In this document: positions 1-12,121 of the stretch, in pieces
How positions within the stretch are numbered: the stretch's first letter is position 1
How the letters are laid out: each line of letters starts with the position of its first letter
Assembly (NCBI GenBank): GCA_030549335.1
Contig: CM060195.1
Span: forward strand, 11,499,501 to 11,563,500
Direction of reading: 5' to 3'
DNA: 64,000 nt
From: Pontederia crassipes
Taxonomy: Eukaryota; Streptophyta; Magnoliopsida; Commelinales; Pontederiaceae
Notes under the pieces: model-generated
Database searches by the model: none
The model's input: only the letters and a program-made list of their open reading frames with translations
What the model was told of the DNA's origin: nothing
Made by a program: the position numbers and the translations under genes

Positions 1-1320
1 CAGATCTCTCGATTTGATTGAAATTGGATGCAAATAATAAAGTTGCAGTGTATCAAGTAAATAAAAACTAGGGGTCAAAACACAACATCAGAGAACTAGA
101 ATAGTAGCATTAACAGAGTATCATCACAAGGAAATCAAAATTCCTTTATCTTGACATAAGTTTGGATCGAATCATTAATTCTCCTTTTTCCCTCTCCTCT
201 TCTTCTCCTCCCCCCTTTCTTTTCTGTGTCTTCCACCTTTTTTCTTCTCCTCCTCTCTTTTCTGCTTCCCACCTCCTTTTCTTTCTCCCTATTCAAAAGT
301 CAAAATTTGAAAAGTAGTTAGTTCCCTTTTTACTAGTTCAACTCTACTACTAATAATAGGTAAAAAGTGTTTCAAATATAATCAGATTTTATATCAATCT
401 AGTGGATATAACTATAATAATTATGAGCAAAATAAGGGATAATCAAGTTCCCCCAAACTTAGTTTTTTGCTTGTCCACAAGCAATGTTCAAGACAAGAAG
501 TTTAAGTCTCCACCTTGCTTTCCAACTACTCTTTTGACATTCAAACCTTATATTTTTTTATCTAGTGCCTTCTCTCTTTTCCAAACACCCCGGCTTTAAT
601 GAAAGTATTAGAAGCAAGACATTTTTAACTTCCTCCTAACTCAGCTCATAGTAAAAAAAAAATAAGATGGACTGATAATAAGAATGTTAATGTTGAATAC
701 ACTAGTGCAGTATGGGCTTTCTTTTGATTCTTATTTCTTTTTCATTAATCCAATACTCATGTGATTATCCATAGTGCAATGGGTGATATGTGTAATGGGT
801 TTTTGATCGGCACATCCTAGGACAGTTGCTCTTAGGTTGCCAAGTATGAACCCCTATGGATTAACCAATCAGATTCACTCAGGTTCCGGAGTACACCATT
901 TTTGTACCTTCTGGAGCTACACCAGCCCTCTTTTCTTTGCTTTTAACTTTCACTTTTACTAAACTTACCACTGCACTGAATTGGTTAGCATTAACATAAT
1001 TATTAACATATTTATAAATAAGAATTGAGCATGAGCAGGATTAGTCATCAAGCTTTTAAGGCTTCAATATAGCCACTTTCTTCAAGCCATAACCCTACAC
1101 TTTAGAGCATTGAATTGGATCATGAGATGCTTCAAATTTTGTTAGGTTGGCAGGATGTTCTTGAACATAGTTTCAGAAAGTCACAAAAGAGGCCATAGCT
1201 ATGGGACAATAAAAACATCTCTTACTTTACTGCCTAGAAGTGAAACGTTGCATAAAACCATGAATTTGTTCATTGAAAATGTAAAGAGGAATGTAACAAG
1301 AAAGGAGTAGAAATGTACCA
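1..1320 (-). mobile_element. 3' LTR (partial) of Athila/Tat-like gypsy element
   Basis: Positions 20-445 match 20331-20755 at a constant offset with only scattered mismatches, so the two stretches are the paired LTRs of one element on the minus strand. The left copy is cut by the window edge. Its inner end is placed at 1320: on the minus strand TGGTACATTT follows a purine tract (GGGGGAGAAGACGACA) that would serve as the polypurine tract. With the part beyond the window, inferred from 19632-20331, the full LTR would be about 2 kb. The inner boundary is inferred because the other LTR lacks this part. Confidence 0.75.
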
Positions 1321-1373
1321 TGTCGTCTTCTCCCCCAAGCTTAAAATCGACTCTGACTTCAGTGTTGATCATG

Positions 1374-1911
1374 CTAGGAAGAGGGATCGGGGGGTTGCAA
1401 CTCAAGCAGACGGTCAGTGACTTGTTGTATGTCACTAAGGGTCGTGAGAACAGAATTTTGCACGACTTCAATTCCTTCAATTTTTCCATGATGACCGAGG
1501 CCTTGTTGTTCCAAGTTATGAAGTTGGTCCTTTAATGCCGGGATATCTTCATGTTGTCGAGCTGAGGCTTCTGCAAGTTTGGTTACTTGTTCCATAATAA
1601 AGTTCAATTTGGCAGAGGAGGTAAGAGGTGGATATTGTAAAGAATCTGTTGCAGATGAAGAGGAAGAAGCGGTAACATGTCGTCTAGTTGTTCTTGGGCC
1701 AGATGGAGCTCGTGCAGATAGAGTGTATTTTATTATTGGGGGGAAGCGTTGGAATTGGTCTTGTGACTTGGATGAAATCATTCATCCATCAGTTTCGGCC
1801 TTCTAAGATAGAAGATTGCTGGGGATTAGGTAGCTAGAACAGAGATGAAGGGTCAACTTGTCGCCAAAAGTGTTGTTCATTAACTGTAAGAAGGATGCCT
1901 TCTTGAGTTAG
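1374..1911 (-). pseudogene. 3' part of the element's downstream (env-position) ORF
   Basis: The minus-strand frame from 1781 to 1374 encodes about 135 residues with a charged, leucine-rich helical stretch that could form a coiled coil, ending just before the putative polypurine tract and 3' LTR. Together with 4355-5406 it occupies the position of the extra ORF that Athila-type elements carry between pol and the 3' LTR. The two parts are separated by the solo LTR at 1917-4354, and the upstream reading frame runs on across the empty site before meeting a stop. Function is unknown. Confidence 0.5.
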
Positions 1912-1916
1912 AAAGT

Positions 1917-4354
1917 TGATGTGAATTAAATGGAGTGTAGTGACAACTTGCTGAAATTTTGGTCAGATTAGAAATTTTCCAATTTTTTATTTAACTCCCT
2001 AAACTCAATCTCTACTACAAGTGCACAGGTCAATGTAATAAACTCAAGTGTCGTATCCACAGTAATTTGAAGGCTAAAGATTCCCTATACTAATCTAGAC
2101 TAGCCCTAGACTAAGTGGTAAAAACAGGAAATTAAAGGAAAGTGAAAACAGATTTTTAATTGTGGCAAAATGATAACTGTTTTTGGTGTTTTGATAATAG
2201 AAATGAATTGAGATCTAATTACTGAATTGAGACTAAAATGGGTTTGTCAATCAATGGAAATGTTCTCCTAGGGGTTGGGGTTCATCTAATTCAGCTATGG
2301 ATGGAATGGAACATTTTAACAATTTTAAATCAAATCTGATTCAACCTTAAGTATGGCTGCTCTCACAGCTTAATTAATCCAAAACTAATCATTATATTCT
2401 CATATAAATGTTAGCTAGGTTGTATTAGATAAGGATCCCCACTGAACGTCAAGTTATCATTAAGCATATGCACAAGTCTCTCACTGATTTTGCCATTTCT
2501 TCTCAGATTTTGGCAAATTCAGTTTGGCACTTCAACCCAACCAACATTCACACATCAACTACTTAGAAATGCTATGAATCCAATCCTAATGTTAATGCTT
2601 CTTGGTTTATCTCTAAATAAAATCAGCCTCTCAGTTGCAAATTGAAATGAAATCCACATTAGTACTAATTAATTGGATAAAATCAGCACATATCACACAT
2701 TAGAATTCAGCACATGCCATTGCTTTTTGGTCTATCTCTGAACATCAAGATAACCCTAAGTTCACTTCTCAATGGATGATGGAATCAGGGGTTTTACAAC
2801 AGCAAAGCAGATTTCACAAATTTCAGGAAATCGAAATTTGAAAATCAGAAATCAGGAAATGAGAAGTTTGCAACAATTCAGGGATTGAAATCTTAAAAAT
2901 ATCATTGTTTCTTGATTCATTTCTGAACAAGAATGAAACCATAAAGCAACCTCTCAGTTGTTAATTCAATTAAGGCTCCACAATGATAAAAACAGATTCA
3001 ACAAAATTCAGGAATCAGAAATGGAAAACAAATTTCAGAAATAAATGAATCAGATTCCAAATTGGGGATTGAACCTAGAAACTTGTCATTGGTTCTTGAT
3101 TCATTTCTGAACAAAGAGTAGATCAAAGGACAACATCTCAGTTGTAAATACAATCAGGACCTCACAATGTCACTGATCCATAAAAATCAAAATTTCAGAA
3201 ATCAAAAAATCAGAACTTGAATTCAGTGTAGGAAATCAGATCGGTTCTTCATCCATCCACAACTAAATTAGACTACTACCCTATCCTAAGAGAGCTGAGA
3301 TTTAGCTCATTATAGTTACAAACATTGATACAAGACAAATAATAAAGCTAGTACAAATCATCTTGAAATCAATGGATAGGTAGGTTGTCGACAAGATCAG
3401 TTTGCAGCAGCTCTTCAGCTCCTTCCTGTAGAAACCCTTGCAATGCCCCCCCCCCCCCCCCCCCTCCAGGTTCCTCAGCTTATATATGACCCTTAGTCAC
3501 CCTTGGATGCAGATTAGAATGTTCCATCACTCCCTGATTGTGCCATGTGTCTTGTCCAGAAAAATATCAGCAGAGTAGCAGCTTTTTGGACAACAAAAAG
3601 CAAGTGGTCCCCCCTCCTTTTCCAGCTTGTGTAGCCTTGTTTTCCCTGCTAGAAGAGCCAAAATAGCAAGCATAAAAGTCCTTGAATAGAAATTAAACAA
3701 GTATGGATTAGGACAGCAAACATATCAGCTGAATTATCAAGTATGGATAAGGTTTGCACAATAGTGATAACTTATGACCCAGAATGATAACTTTGTGCAT
3801 AAAAATGATAACTTGTCCAAATTCAATTGTGGCTATCTAGATGTGATTAATTCAGGGCAGCAAGTAGTTTAGGACAGCAATTAGGTGACTGCCCATTGCT
3901 GTTATGCAGAAATGATATCCTTACACACTGAAATGATAATTTTGCCCCAAAAATGATAACTTGACACCAAGAATGATAACTTGTGAAATGGAATGATAAC
4001 TTCGTACAAATTGAATCATGATCATCCAAATATGATTAATTCATAATAGTAATGGATTTAGGGCAAGATAACAACTAGAAATCAGCTCAATCAGCAAAGT
4101 GATAACTTCATGACTTGGAATGATAACTTGCCCAAAAAATGATAACTTGGCATAGAATTAATAATCTTATAGATTTTAACCATTCAGAACCTCTATGCAC
4201 ATGGAATTGAATACAAAATGAGGATGGCCAACTAGTTATCACAATCTATTGCATTTCATGCATAATTGACCAAATGTGGAGCAAAATGAGGGCTCTATAC
4301 ATATAAACTTAATTGAAAATGGGGTAAAAACATAATATGATCAGCTAGTGATCA
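1917..4354 (-). mobile_element. Solo LTR of a gypsy element, with 5-bp target duplication
   Basis: The insert starts TGAT and ends ATCA and is flanked on both sides by AAAGT (1912-1916 and 4355-4359), a perfect 5-bp target-site duplication. It contains no coding domain. A motif near its 3' side (CTACAAGTGCACAGGTCA, about 2015) has a counterpart at the same relative place in the host element's LTR (about 19708), so it is the LTR of a related Athila/Tat-like family. Orientation is minus. It holds a run of 19 C at 3446-3464 and several dispersed 'aatgataactt' motifs between 3760 and 4150. LTR-LTR recombination would have removed the interior. Confidence 0.85.
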
Positions 4355-5406
4355 AAAGTCCAGGTCGATCAGAGTTGATGCTATTGGGTTGGTGTGTGCT
4401 AAGAAAACATAGTGTTCGGCAATTGGTGGGATGAGATTTCCATAGAGAATCTGGTTACACTCGCGGGTGGTTTCCTTGAGTATACTTTGCATAAAAAAAG
4501 ATGCAAGGTTAACCTCTGTGTTAGATAGGAGGCACCAGATGATGAAGAGCTCATCGGCAGAGACGAAGTCCATCTCATAATCGTTCGGGCAGATTAATAC
4601 ATTATTGGTGAGGAGAATGTGGAGGTATCAAAAAATGAGATTTTTGAGATGTTGGTTGACCAAATGCAGGAGATTGTCGGTACGTCATCCGGTGAGTTGG
4701 TACCAAATCTCAAAGATGGGAAAAGCAGGTGGAGGGGTTTTGTGTCCTGTGTTGGGGAAATTTAAGAAACAAGTGAAGGTGTCAAGGCTCAGGGCGAGAT
4801 CCTGATTATAAAGACGGAATTCGACATGTCCAGGCACACCGTCGTCGTCTCTATAGAACATTGTTCCAATGATCTCTACTACTACCTCTTCATAGAGGTC
4901 CTAGTGTTTCATGAAGAAGGGTAGAAGACGTGATCGATGGAGAAGAGTTCTTATGTCATCAAACAAACCGAGAGGCTCGAGGTTGAAAAATCTAAGAACC
5001 TGGTGGAGGAGAAATTTTTACACCTGGTATTCAGCGGGCATTGGGCTTCCTCACTATTTTTCGGCTGTTGCATGTTGGAAGTCCGTTGTAGCAGGCCGTC
5101 CGGACGTAGACGATGTCTGATAGATTCTGACGAGCTATTGGTTTCGGAGTCCGATGATGTTCGCGTCTGCTTCATGTTGTCAGCCAGGCTCGAAGATGCT
5201 GCGAGCTTAGGGCGATTATGGGATTCGCCGAGAAGGGTAGAGGAGATTAGGGATTTTGAGAACGTCGTTTGATTGACGTGCAATAGGTGTTGGAAAAGAA
5301 GTAGTGGATTATGTGAAGAATCAAGGCGTCGTTGGGTGGTCGTGTGGGATTGAAAAAAGGTTGGCAGTTTGGTAGATATGGTGCTAGATTCTATTAGGAT
5401 TCTCAA
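4355..5406 (-). pseudogene. Downstream ORF of gypsy element, putative plant transposon protein domain
   Basis: Minus-strand frames at 5406-4951 and 4573-4355, separated by stops, encode a protein between integrase and the 3' LTR. The stretch MDFVSADELFIIWCLL followed by a small helical region ending at the solo LTR resembles the 'putative plant transposon protein' domain (PF20167 type) found in the extra ORF of Athila-like elements; this family call is from recall of the motif. The upstream part is serine-rich and of low complexity. The gene is broken by in-frame stops near 4600-4750 and by the solo LTR. Confidence 0.45.
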
Positions 5407-5895
5407 TTAAATCTATGAGATGTACTTTTCAGGTGGTATTATGATACTTTTAATCTTGTGTGGGTATTGATGTGGTTGATGACCATTTGTTTGTTTGGGT
5501 TGCCTCCCTATAGCTTCCTTTTTCAAAGTCGTTGGCTCGACCTTACGTCTTTTAGTGCTCTGGTTGCAGGTGTAAAACTTCCTTGAACATTTTTATGTCG
5601 GGATTATAATGTTTCAATCTTTGTCCATTGACTTTAAAAGCTTCTGAATTGCTATTTTTTATGTCCACCGCTCCGTGAAGATATACTCTTTCAACTGTGA
5701 ACGGTCTAACCATCTCGTCCGTAGCTTTCCTAGAAAAAGTCGTAATCAGGAGTTGAACAACAGAACTTGGTCGCCCTCTTTAAAGTCCTTTTTCAGTATG
5801 TGAATATCATGCCATTTCTTTGCTCGTTCTTTGTAAAGGCGGGAGTTGTTGTAAGCATCTAGTCTCAATTCATCTAACTCGTTGATCTGCAGTAA
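5407..5895 (-). pseudogene. Decayed integrase C-terminal region and spacer
   Basis: No open frame longer than a few dozen codons. Minus-strand translation gives degenerate blocks typical of the segment after the integrase core of gypsy elements (lysine- and arginine-rich, with a probable QVLLFNS-like block near 5740-5770). No chromodomain could be recognised. I see no other feature here. Confidence 0.4.
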
Positions 5896-6540
5896 TCATT
5901 TTCCAAAGGCTGCTTGAAAGTCATAATTGAGTACCTTGATTGCCCAGAAAGCTTTGTGTTCTAATTCCACAGGTAGGTCACAATGCTTGTCGTAAATCAA
6001 GTTGAATGGTGTCGTTCCTATCGGTGTTTTGTATCTAGTGTGGTATACCCATAATGCTTCATTGAGTTTTCTGCTCCAATCTTTTCTTGTTATTGAGACT
6101 GTCATCATTTTAATCTCTCTATTCGAAACTTCTATTTGCCCATTGGTTTGAGGGTGATATGCGGTAGAGACTCAATGTTTGACTCCATATTTAAGCAATA
6201 AATTTTTAAAACTTCGTTCAATAAAATGTGAACCTCCGTCACTTATGACCAACCTGGGAACCCTGAATCTTGGGAAGATAGTTTCTTTAAAGAGCTTGAT
6301 AACTGACTTTGAATCTGCTTCAATCCATTTTGAGACATAATCAACTGCTAGAAGTATGATCTTGTACCCGCATGAGGGAGGGAAAGGTCCCATGAAGTCG
6401 ACTCCCCATACATCAAATATTTCTATTTCAAGTATAGGCTATTGGGGTGCTTCATTTCTTCTGCCTATGTTTTTAGTTCTTTGACAAGCATCACAGGATT
6501 TCACTAAGTTGGTTGCATCCTTGAATAGATTAGGCCAGTA
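5896..6540 (-). pseudogene. Gypsy integrase (rve core), interrupted
   Basis: The N-terminal zinc-binding part is seen as CDACQRTKN-like residues around 6480-6500, the core as DYVSKWIEA and ISDGGSHF, and the third acidic residue in an [16 protein letters not shown] block near 6120-6170. These supply the D,D,E positions of retroviral-type integrases, which join element DNA to the target. The frame has at least one stop, between GVKH and the AYHPQTNG block, so the protein is not made whole. The C-terminal part runs to 5896 ([20 protein letters not shown]). It lies downstream of RNase H in the usual gypsy order. Confidence 0.85.
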
Positions 6541-6669
6541 AAAACCTGTTTGGAGAACTTTAGAGACTGTCTTCTAGTATCCTTCGTGACCACCGTAAGG
6601 AGATGGAATGGCACTCTCGGAGTATGGGCAAATTGTTCTTCCTTTGGTATACACCTTCGATATATTCCA

Positions 6670-7104
6670 TCAGCACATTTTTTTGAAAAGAAATGGCTCA
6701 TTCCAGAAATAGTGTTTAATGTCGAAAAAGAATTTCTTCTTTTGTTGATAAGATAAATTAGGTCGTAAAACTCCTGAAGCTAAATAATTGACATAGTCTG
6801 CGAACCATGGAAATTTTGCTTTCTGAATTGAAAACAATTGGTCATCAGGGAAAGAATCATTAATAGCTTTGTAATTGCCAGGATTATTTGCTTGCTCTGA
6901 TAGTTGGAGTCGAGAGAGGTGATCAGCTACTTGATTTTCTGCTCCGTTTTTGTCTTTGATTTCTAAATCGAACTCTTGTAACAGAAGGATCCACCTAATC
7001 AGTCTCGATTTGGCATCTTTTTTAGAAATCAAGTATCGGATGGCTTGATGGTCAGTGTATACGATGACCTTAGAGCCGACTAAGTAGGATCTGAATTTGT
7101 CCAT
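6670..7104 (-). pseudogene. Gypsy RNase H domain
   Basis: The frame starts with [25 protein letters not shown] and continues through [19 protein letters not shown] to [11 protein letters not shown], the classical RNase H and tether block of plant gypsy polyproteins. TDH marks a conserved acidic position. The preceding part (AIYYASRTLDEAQINYATTEK, 7126-7200) is in the same strand but separated by a stop. RNase H removes the RNA template during reverse transcription. Confidence 0.85.
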
Positions 7105-7125
7105 TGCAAATACAACTACTAGAAA

Positions 7126-8015
7126 TTATTTTTCTGTTGTGGCATAATTGATTTGTGCCTCGTCTAAAGTTCTACTGGCATAATAGATTGCGTGTTGCTT
7201 CTTGTCTCTCCTTTGTCCTAATACTGCGCCAACAGCTTGGTCATTGGCATCACACATTATTTCAAAGGGCAGAGACCAATCTAGCGGTTGGATGATTGGG
7301 GCTGTCGTGAGGTCTAGCAATGAGAAAAAAGTCCTTGATGAATCTTCGATAAAATCCAACATGTTCAAGGAAAGTTCTAATTCCTTTGATGTTAGTAAGC
7401 GGGGCAATTTTTCAATTAATTCTGTCTTGGCTTTATCAACTTCAATGCCCTTGCTTAAAATAATGTGTCCTAGAACTATGCCTTCTTGTACCATAAAATG
7501 CATTTCTCCCAGTTCAACACTAGGTTAGATTCAACACATCTCTGTAGTACTTGCAGAGGTTGTGCAAGCATACTTCGAAAGTGGTGCTATACACCGAGAA
7601 GTCATCCATTAAAACTTCCATTATTTCTTCGAAACTTGCACCTTTGGAAACTTGCTGGAGCATTGCATAGCCTAAATGGCATTCTTCTGTATGCAAATGT
7701 GCCATATGGACATGTAATGTGGTCTTCTCTTGATCATCTAGGTGAATAGGGATTTGATGGAATCCAGAAAACCCATCTAAATAGCAGAAATAGGAGTGGT
7801 TCGCCAGCCTTTCTAACATCTTATCAATGAAAGGTAAGGGAAAATGGTCCTTTCGAGTAGCTTTGTTTAGCTTCCTGAAATCAATGCACATCCTCCACCT
7901 TGTGACAGTTCGTGTGGAGATGAGCTTATTTGATTCTGTCTTTATTATAGTCATTCCATCCTTTTTTGGCACAACCTGCACGGGGCTCACTCATTGGCTG
8001 TCTGATATCGGGTAG
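7126..8015 (-). pseudogene. Gypsy reverse transcriptase, degenerate
   Basis: The frame 7990-7520 shows VQVVPKKDG, MCIDFRKLNKATRKDHFPLPF, CYLDGFSGFHQIPI and LMDDFSVY, the last being the catalytic xMDD box. Frame 7503-7126 carries the connection region (VLGHIILSKGIEVDKAK, SLPFEIMCDANDQAVGAVLGQ). A frameshift lies between them near 7510. The segment after EKTTL is scrambled compared with family members, where a FxCPYGTFAFRRMPFGLCNAP block is normally found, so fold and activity are lost. Residue choice (FIDKMLERLA) fits the Athila/Tat branch. Confidence 0.9.
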
Positions 8016-9454
8016 ATGATTTCGACATCCAAAAGTTTAATCACTTCCTTTTTTACTACTTCTTTTATTGCTGGATTGAGCTTTATTTGTCCCTTAACGG
8101 ATGGTTTTAAATCATTTTCCATGTGAATGCGATGCATGAAAATAGAAGGATTGATTCCTTTGAGATCATCCAGAGTATAACCAATAACATGCTTGTAGGT
8201 TTTTAGCTTGTCTAGTAGTTTTTGAAGTTGATTCGATTTTAAATTTGCGCTGAATCACTAGGTAGGTGAAATTTTCTCCTAAAAGTAGTTGTTGATGTTT
8301 TGAGGAAGTTCCTTCAACTCGGGTTTCAATGGTTTCTTCAAGCTAGAATTTTGCAAGAGCTTAGTAATTTGATCTTCTTGTGAGTTATCTGAGTGTTGTA
8401 TCTGTGTTGAGAGCATATGACTTGTAAGAATTTTGGCTTCTTCTTCTGTCCATAATGATGATTCTTGAGTCTCGAGAGATATTTCTAAAGGATCAGATAT
8501 ATGAATAATTGATGTTACCTTCTGGAGTAGGGGATCTACTTGCTCAGGTTGGGAGTGATAATCCTCCATGTCCGGATAGTTGATAATATGATTCAAACGA
8601 AATTTGACCATATCATTATCTATTTGAAACGTAAGACAACCTTATTTGACGTCTATTACTGCTTCTACAATAGCTAAAAAAGGTCTTCCTAAAAGAATGA
8701 GAGTTCGATTGTCTTCATCCATATCTAGAACCACGAAGTCAGCTTATGTAGAAATTCCCTACTTTAATTGGTATGTCTTCCAAGATTCCTTGTGAGATTT
8801 TTATGTATCGGTCCACTAATTGGAGAGACATATTAGTGGGCTTAATATCGCCCATTTCAAGTTTCCTGCATAATGAACGCTTACAGAAGCACCTAAATCG
8901 CATAAAGCTCTTTGTATTCTTTTGTTTCCAATTTCACATGGTATAGAAAAACTCTCAGGGTTCTTAAGTTTCGGAGGTAGTTTGTTTTGAATTACGGCAC
9001 CAGTTTCAGTAGTTAACGCAATTGTTTTATTTTCTTGTATCCTTCTTTTTTATATAAGATATCTTTCAGGAATTTTGCATAGGTCGGCGTCTCTTGTATG
9101 GCTTCAACGAACTTGCCGAACTACTGATCTTGTCTAGATTTCTCGAGGGCTTTAGGAAATGGTACCCGAGTAGAATAACTAGGAGATCCTACGTCTGTTG
9201 CTTGGCTTCATTCTGCTCCTTTAGCTTAGCCTCTGGTTGAGTTGCTTTATCTCGTTCTGAAGCTTCCGTGTTTCCTAGTGTCGCGACTTCTAACCCTATT
9301 CTCCTAGTATTTTCAATTGTTTTCTCACTTCTCAAGACAGCTTGAATTTGTTCTTTCGGATTCTTCTCTGGTTGTCGAGGTAAAATTCCTGGTTGTCTTG
9401 CATCAGGGTATCTTGTTTTGACATGTACTTTTTCATCATTGATTCCAGCTTACT
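8016..9454 (-). pseudogene. Gypsy protease and linker region, broken
   Basis: An aspartic protease active-site motif CDLGASVSV is read on the minus strand at about 8873-8902. Frame 8611-8279 encodes the linker leading into RT (KPLKPELKELPQNINNYF). Further upstream, AIQETPTYAKFLKDIL near 9050-9110 is the conserved block before the protease in Athila/Tat polyproteins. Frames change several times and in-frame stops occur (for example near 9120), so this is a relic. The segment continues into gag on the other side of the CACTA insertion. Confidence 0.75.
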
Positions 9455-9457
9455 AGT

Positions 9458-11480
9458 CACTACAAGAAAATTGGCGATTAGCGACGCAATGTAGCGCCTC
9501 AAAAATCTGTGACGCTATAAAGACGCCACTAGCGCCTCTATTGCGTCTACTTAGCGTCACTAGAATCAGACGCCACTTGCCTCTCAATAGCATATCATTA
9601 GCGTCTTCTTAGCTACTCAAAGAGTTCACGTTAAAAGTAGCGCAATCGAGACGCTACATAGACGTTATTATTTTGCGCCACGAACCGCAAATGAGTGGCA
9701 GCACCTAGAGTCATTCTGGCGTCGACAACTTTAGACGCGAAACTAGTGTCTCACGTCTGAAGACTCTAAAGCGACGCTATATGGCGTCTCAATCAAAGGA
9801 GACGCTAATGAGACGCTACTGTATATATTTAAACACTATATTATATATACTATATGTCAATCAATAAATTCATTAAATATTATAGTAGTATTAATTACAT
9901 GATTATCAACATATTATCAATAGCATAATATCAACATATATATATATATATGTATTAATTACACTATTATATATATATTTATTTATTTACATGATAAGAG
10001 TGTTCCTAAATATATAATTTTTACCTATATTATTTATGTTATCTATACATATAATATATATAATATCTTAATTATGTATATATCTTAATTATGCGTCTTC
10101 TTAGCTATTCAGCGGGTTGACGTTAACTCTCTAGCGCAATCGAGACGCTACGTAAACGCTATTATTTCGCGCCACAAACCGCAAATGCGCGGCAGCACTT
10201 AGCACCGTTTTGTCATCGACCACTTTAGACGCGACACTAACATCTCATGTCTGAAGACTCTAAAGAGACGCTATATGGCGTCTCAAACAAAGGAGACGCT
10301 ATATATATTTAAACACTATATTATATATACTATATGTCAATCAATAAATTCATTAAATATTATATTAGTATTAAGTACATGATTATAAACATATTATCAA
10401 TAGCATAATATCAACATATATATGTATTAATTACACGATTATATATATATGTATTTTTACATGATAAGAGTGTTCCTAAATATATAATTTTTTACCTATA
10501 TTATTTATGTTATCTATACATATAATATATATAATATCTTAATTATGCATATATTATTATATACTTAATCATGGGATTACGATGGTTGATTAAGTGAGTG
10601 ATATGTTAGCATCACAGTAGACACACAATAGCGTCCACCTAGTGTTTAACGAGCGTCGTAGCTGTTGTTGACGCTATGATGACACTATGGGCGTCTCTCT
10701 AGCGTCGCATACTCGAGACGCCATATTGTTTTAGACGTTAGTTCGGCGCTACGGTGTCGCTAAATGAATCTAGCGACTCAATGGCGTCTGTATTGCGCCT
10801 CCTAAGCTGGCTTTTTACCCCTCGCTCAATCAGGCACATATAGACATATAAATACGCGTATATGCTGATACCTATATATAATAAGTGCATATATACATAT
10901 CATTATAACCTAATCTGACACATATAAACAAATACACATATATATATTCACTTTGAATACGTATACATATACATGTTATCTATATATATATGAATCGCAC
11001 ATATATAGACATATACATACACATATATATTTATAATACATATAGACGAAACACGTTGTTGTAACTTAATCTCTCACACGTAGACATATATATACGTACG
11101 CATATATTACATATGTATATATATACACACACAATTGTGTTATATACACATATACTTCAAGTACATATTTATAATTTTGTATACATACATGATAGATTAT
11201 CGGAAGAAAATAAAACAATTGGAATGGGGCATAATGCGATGAGACGTTACATTGATAAATAAAATTTCATACATACTAAAAAATTTGAAAAAAATTTTAT
11301 TCAGCGTCTCAATAGTGTCTCGATGTTGAGACGCTAGACAATGGAGACGCCCCGATGATGTTATGGTGTCGCTACGTTGTCTTAGCCACACATTAGCTTC
11401 TCTATAGCGTCGCTCTAGCCGAATTGTGATAGTGTCGGCGCCTACATGGCGTCTATGTAGCGTCTCGTTTCCTTACGACG
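9458..11480. repeat. CACTA left subterminal region with internal ~490-bp tandem duplication
   Basis: Dozens of GACGCTA/TAGCGTC-like heptamers in both orientations occur at 9478-9830, 10090-10300, 10620-10810 and 11290-11490. The block starting at about 9600 (GCGTCTTCTTAGCTA) recurs at about 10093 with the same order of heptamers, the shared motif TATATTTAAACACTATATTATATATAC and the same AT-rich tail, so about 490 bp were duplicated in tandem. AT-rich stretches with TATATA runs separate the clusters. No gene is seen. Confidence 0.85.
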
Positions 11481-11499
11481 CTAAAAAGTTACTTAAATC

Positions 11500-12121
11500 C
11501 CTAACCCCTCTTCTTCGTTTTCACTTTTACTGTCGCTACTATTTACCATCGTCCCTTCGTCCCTCCCGACGTGCCCCAACGCCCGACCTCTGACGCCTGT
11601 CGCCCGACACCCGACCTCCGACGCCCTCCACTGCCGCCTCCGCCCTTCGTCCGACGTCCGACGCCCGACGACCGCCCTCCACCGCCGCCGCGGCCCTTCG
11701 CCTCCGCCACCCTCCGCATTCGACCGTCGCCCTTCGCCTCCTCCTCCTCCCTCCCCGACGCCCGCCCTACACCGCCACCGCCGCCCTTCGGCTCCACCGC
11801 CGCAACAGGGTGCCTCCGTCGCGGTTCGCCTCCGCCGCTCTTCACCTCCGTCATGGTTCGCCTCCGTCGCGGTTCGCCTCCGCGCGGCTCGCCTCCGCCG
11901 CGGTTCGCCTCCACTGCCGTCCGTCGCGTCCACCGCTGCCTCGTCCGCCCTCTGCTCTTTGCCTCCGCCTCCACCGCCGCCCGTCGCGCCCACCGCCGCC
12001 TCGTCCGCCCTCCGTCGCATCCTCCCTCCACCGCCGCCGACGTCCTCCTCCGCCGCCACTGCCCACTGCCTCTACCACCATCTCGGCCGCCCTCCGCCCT
12101 TCGTCGTCCTCCTGTTAAGAA
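11500..12121 (+). promoter_or_regulatory. GC-rich leader region of the CACTA element (probable first exon)
   Basis: Between two AT-rich stretches lies about 600 bp of very GC-rich, CpG-rich DNA built on CCTCCGCC and CGTCCGCC repeats. It ends in GTTAAGAAG followed by GTACTAG, a plausible splice donor, and the next acceptor, TTCTCCATTACAG at 12714, directly precedes the transposase start codon. The layout matches the GC-rich untranslated first exon of maize Spm (the downstream control region), where CpG methylation governs expression. The role here is inferred from position and composition. All six frames are open by composition alone, and I do not think this encodes a protein. Confidence 0.5.
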
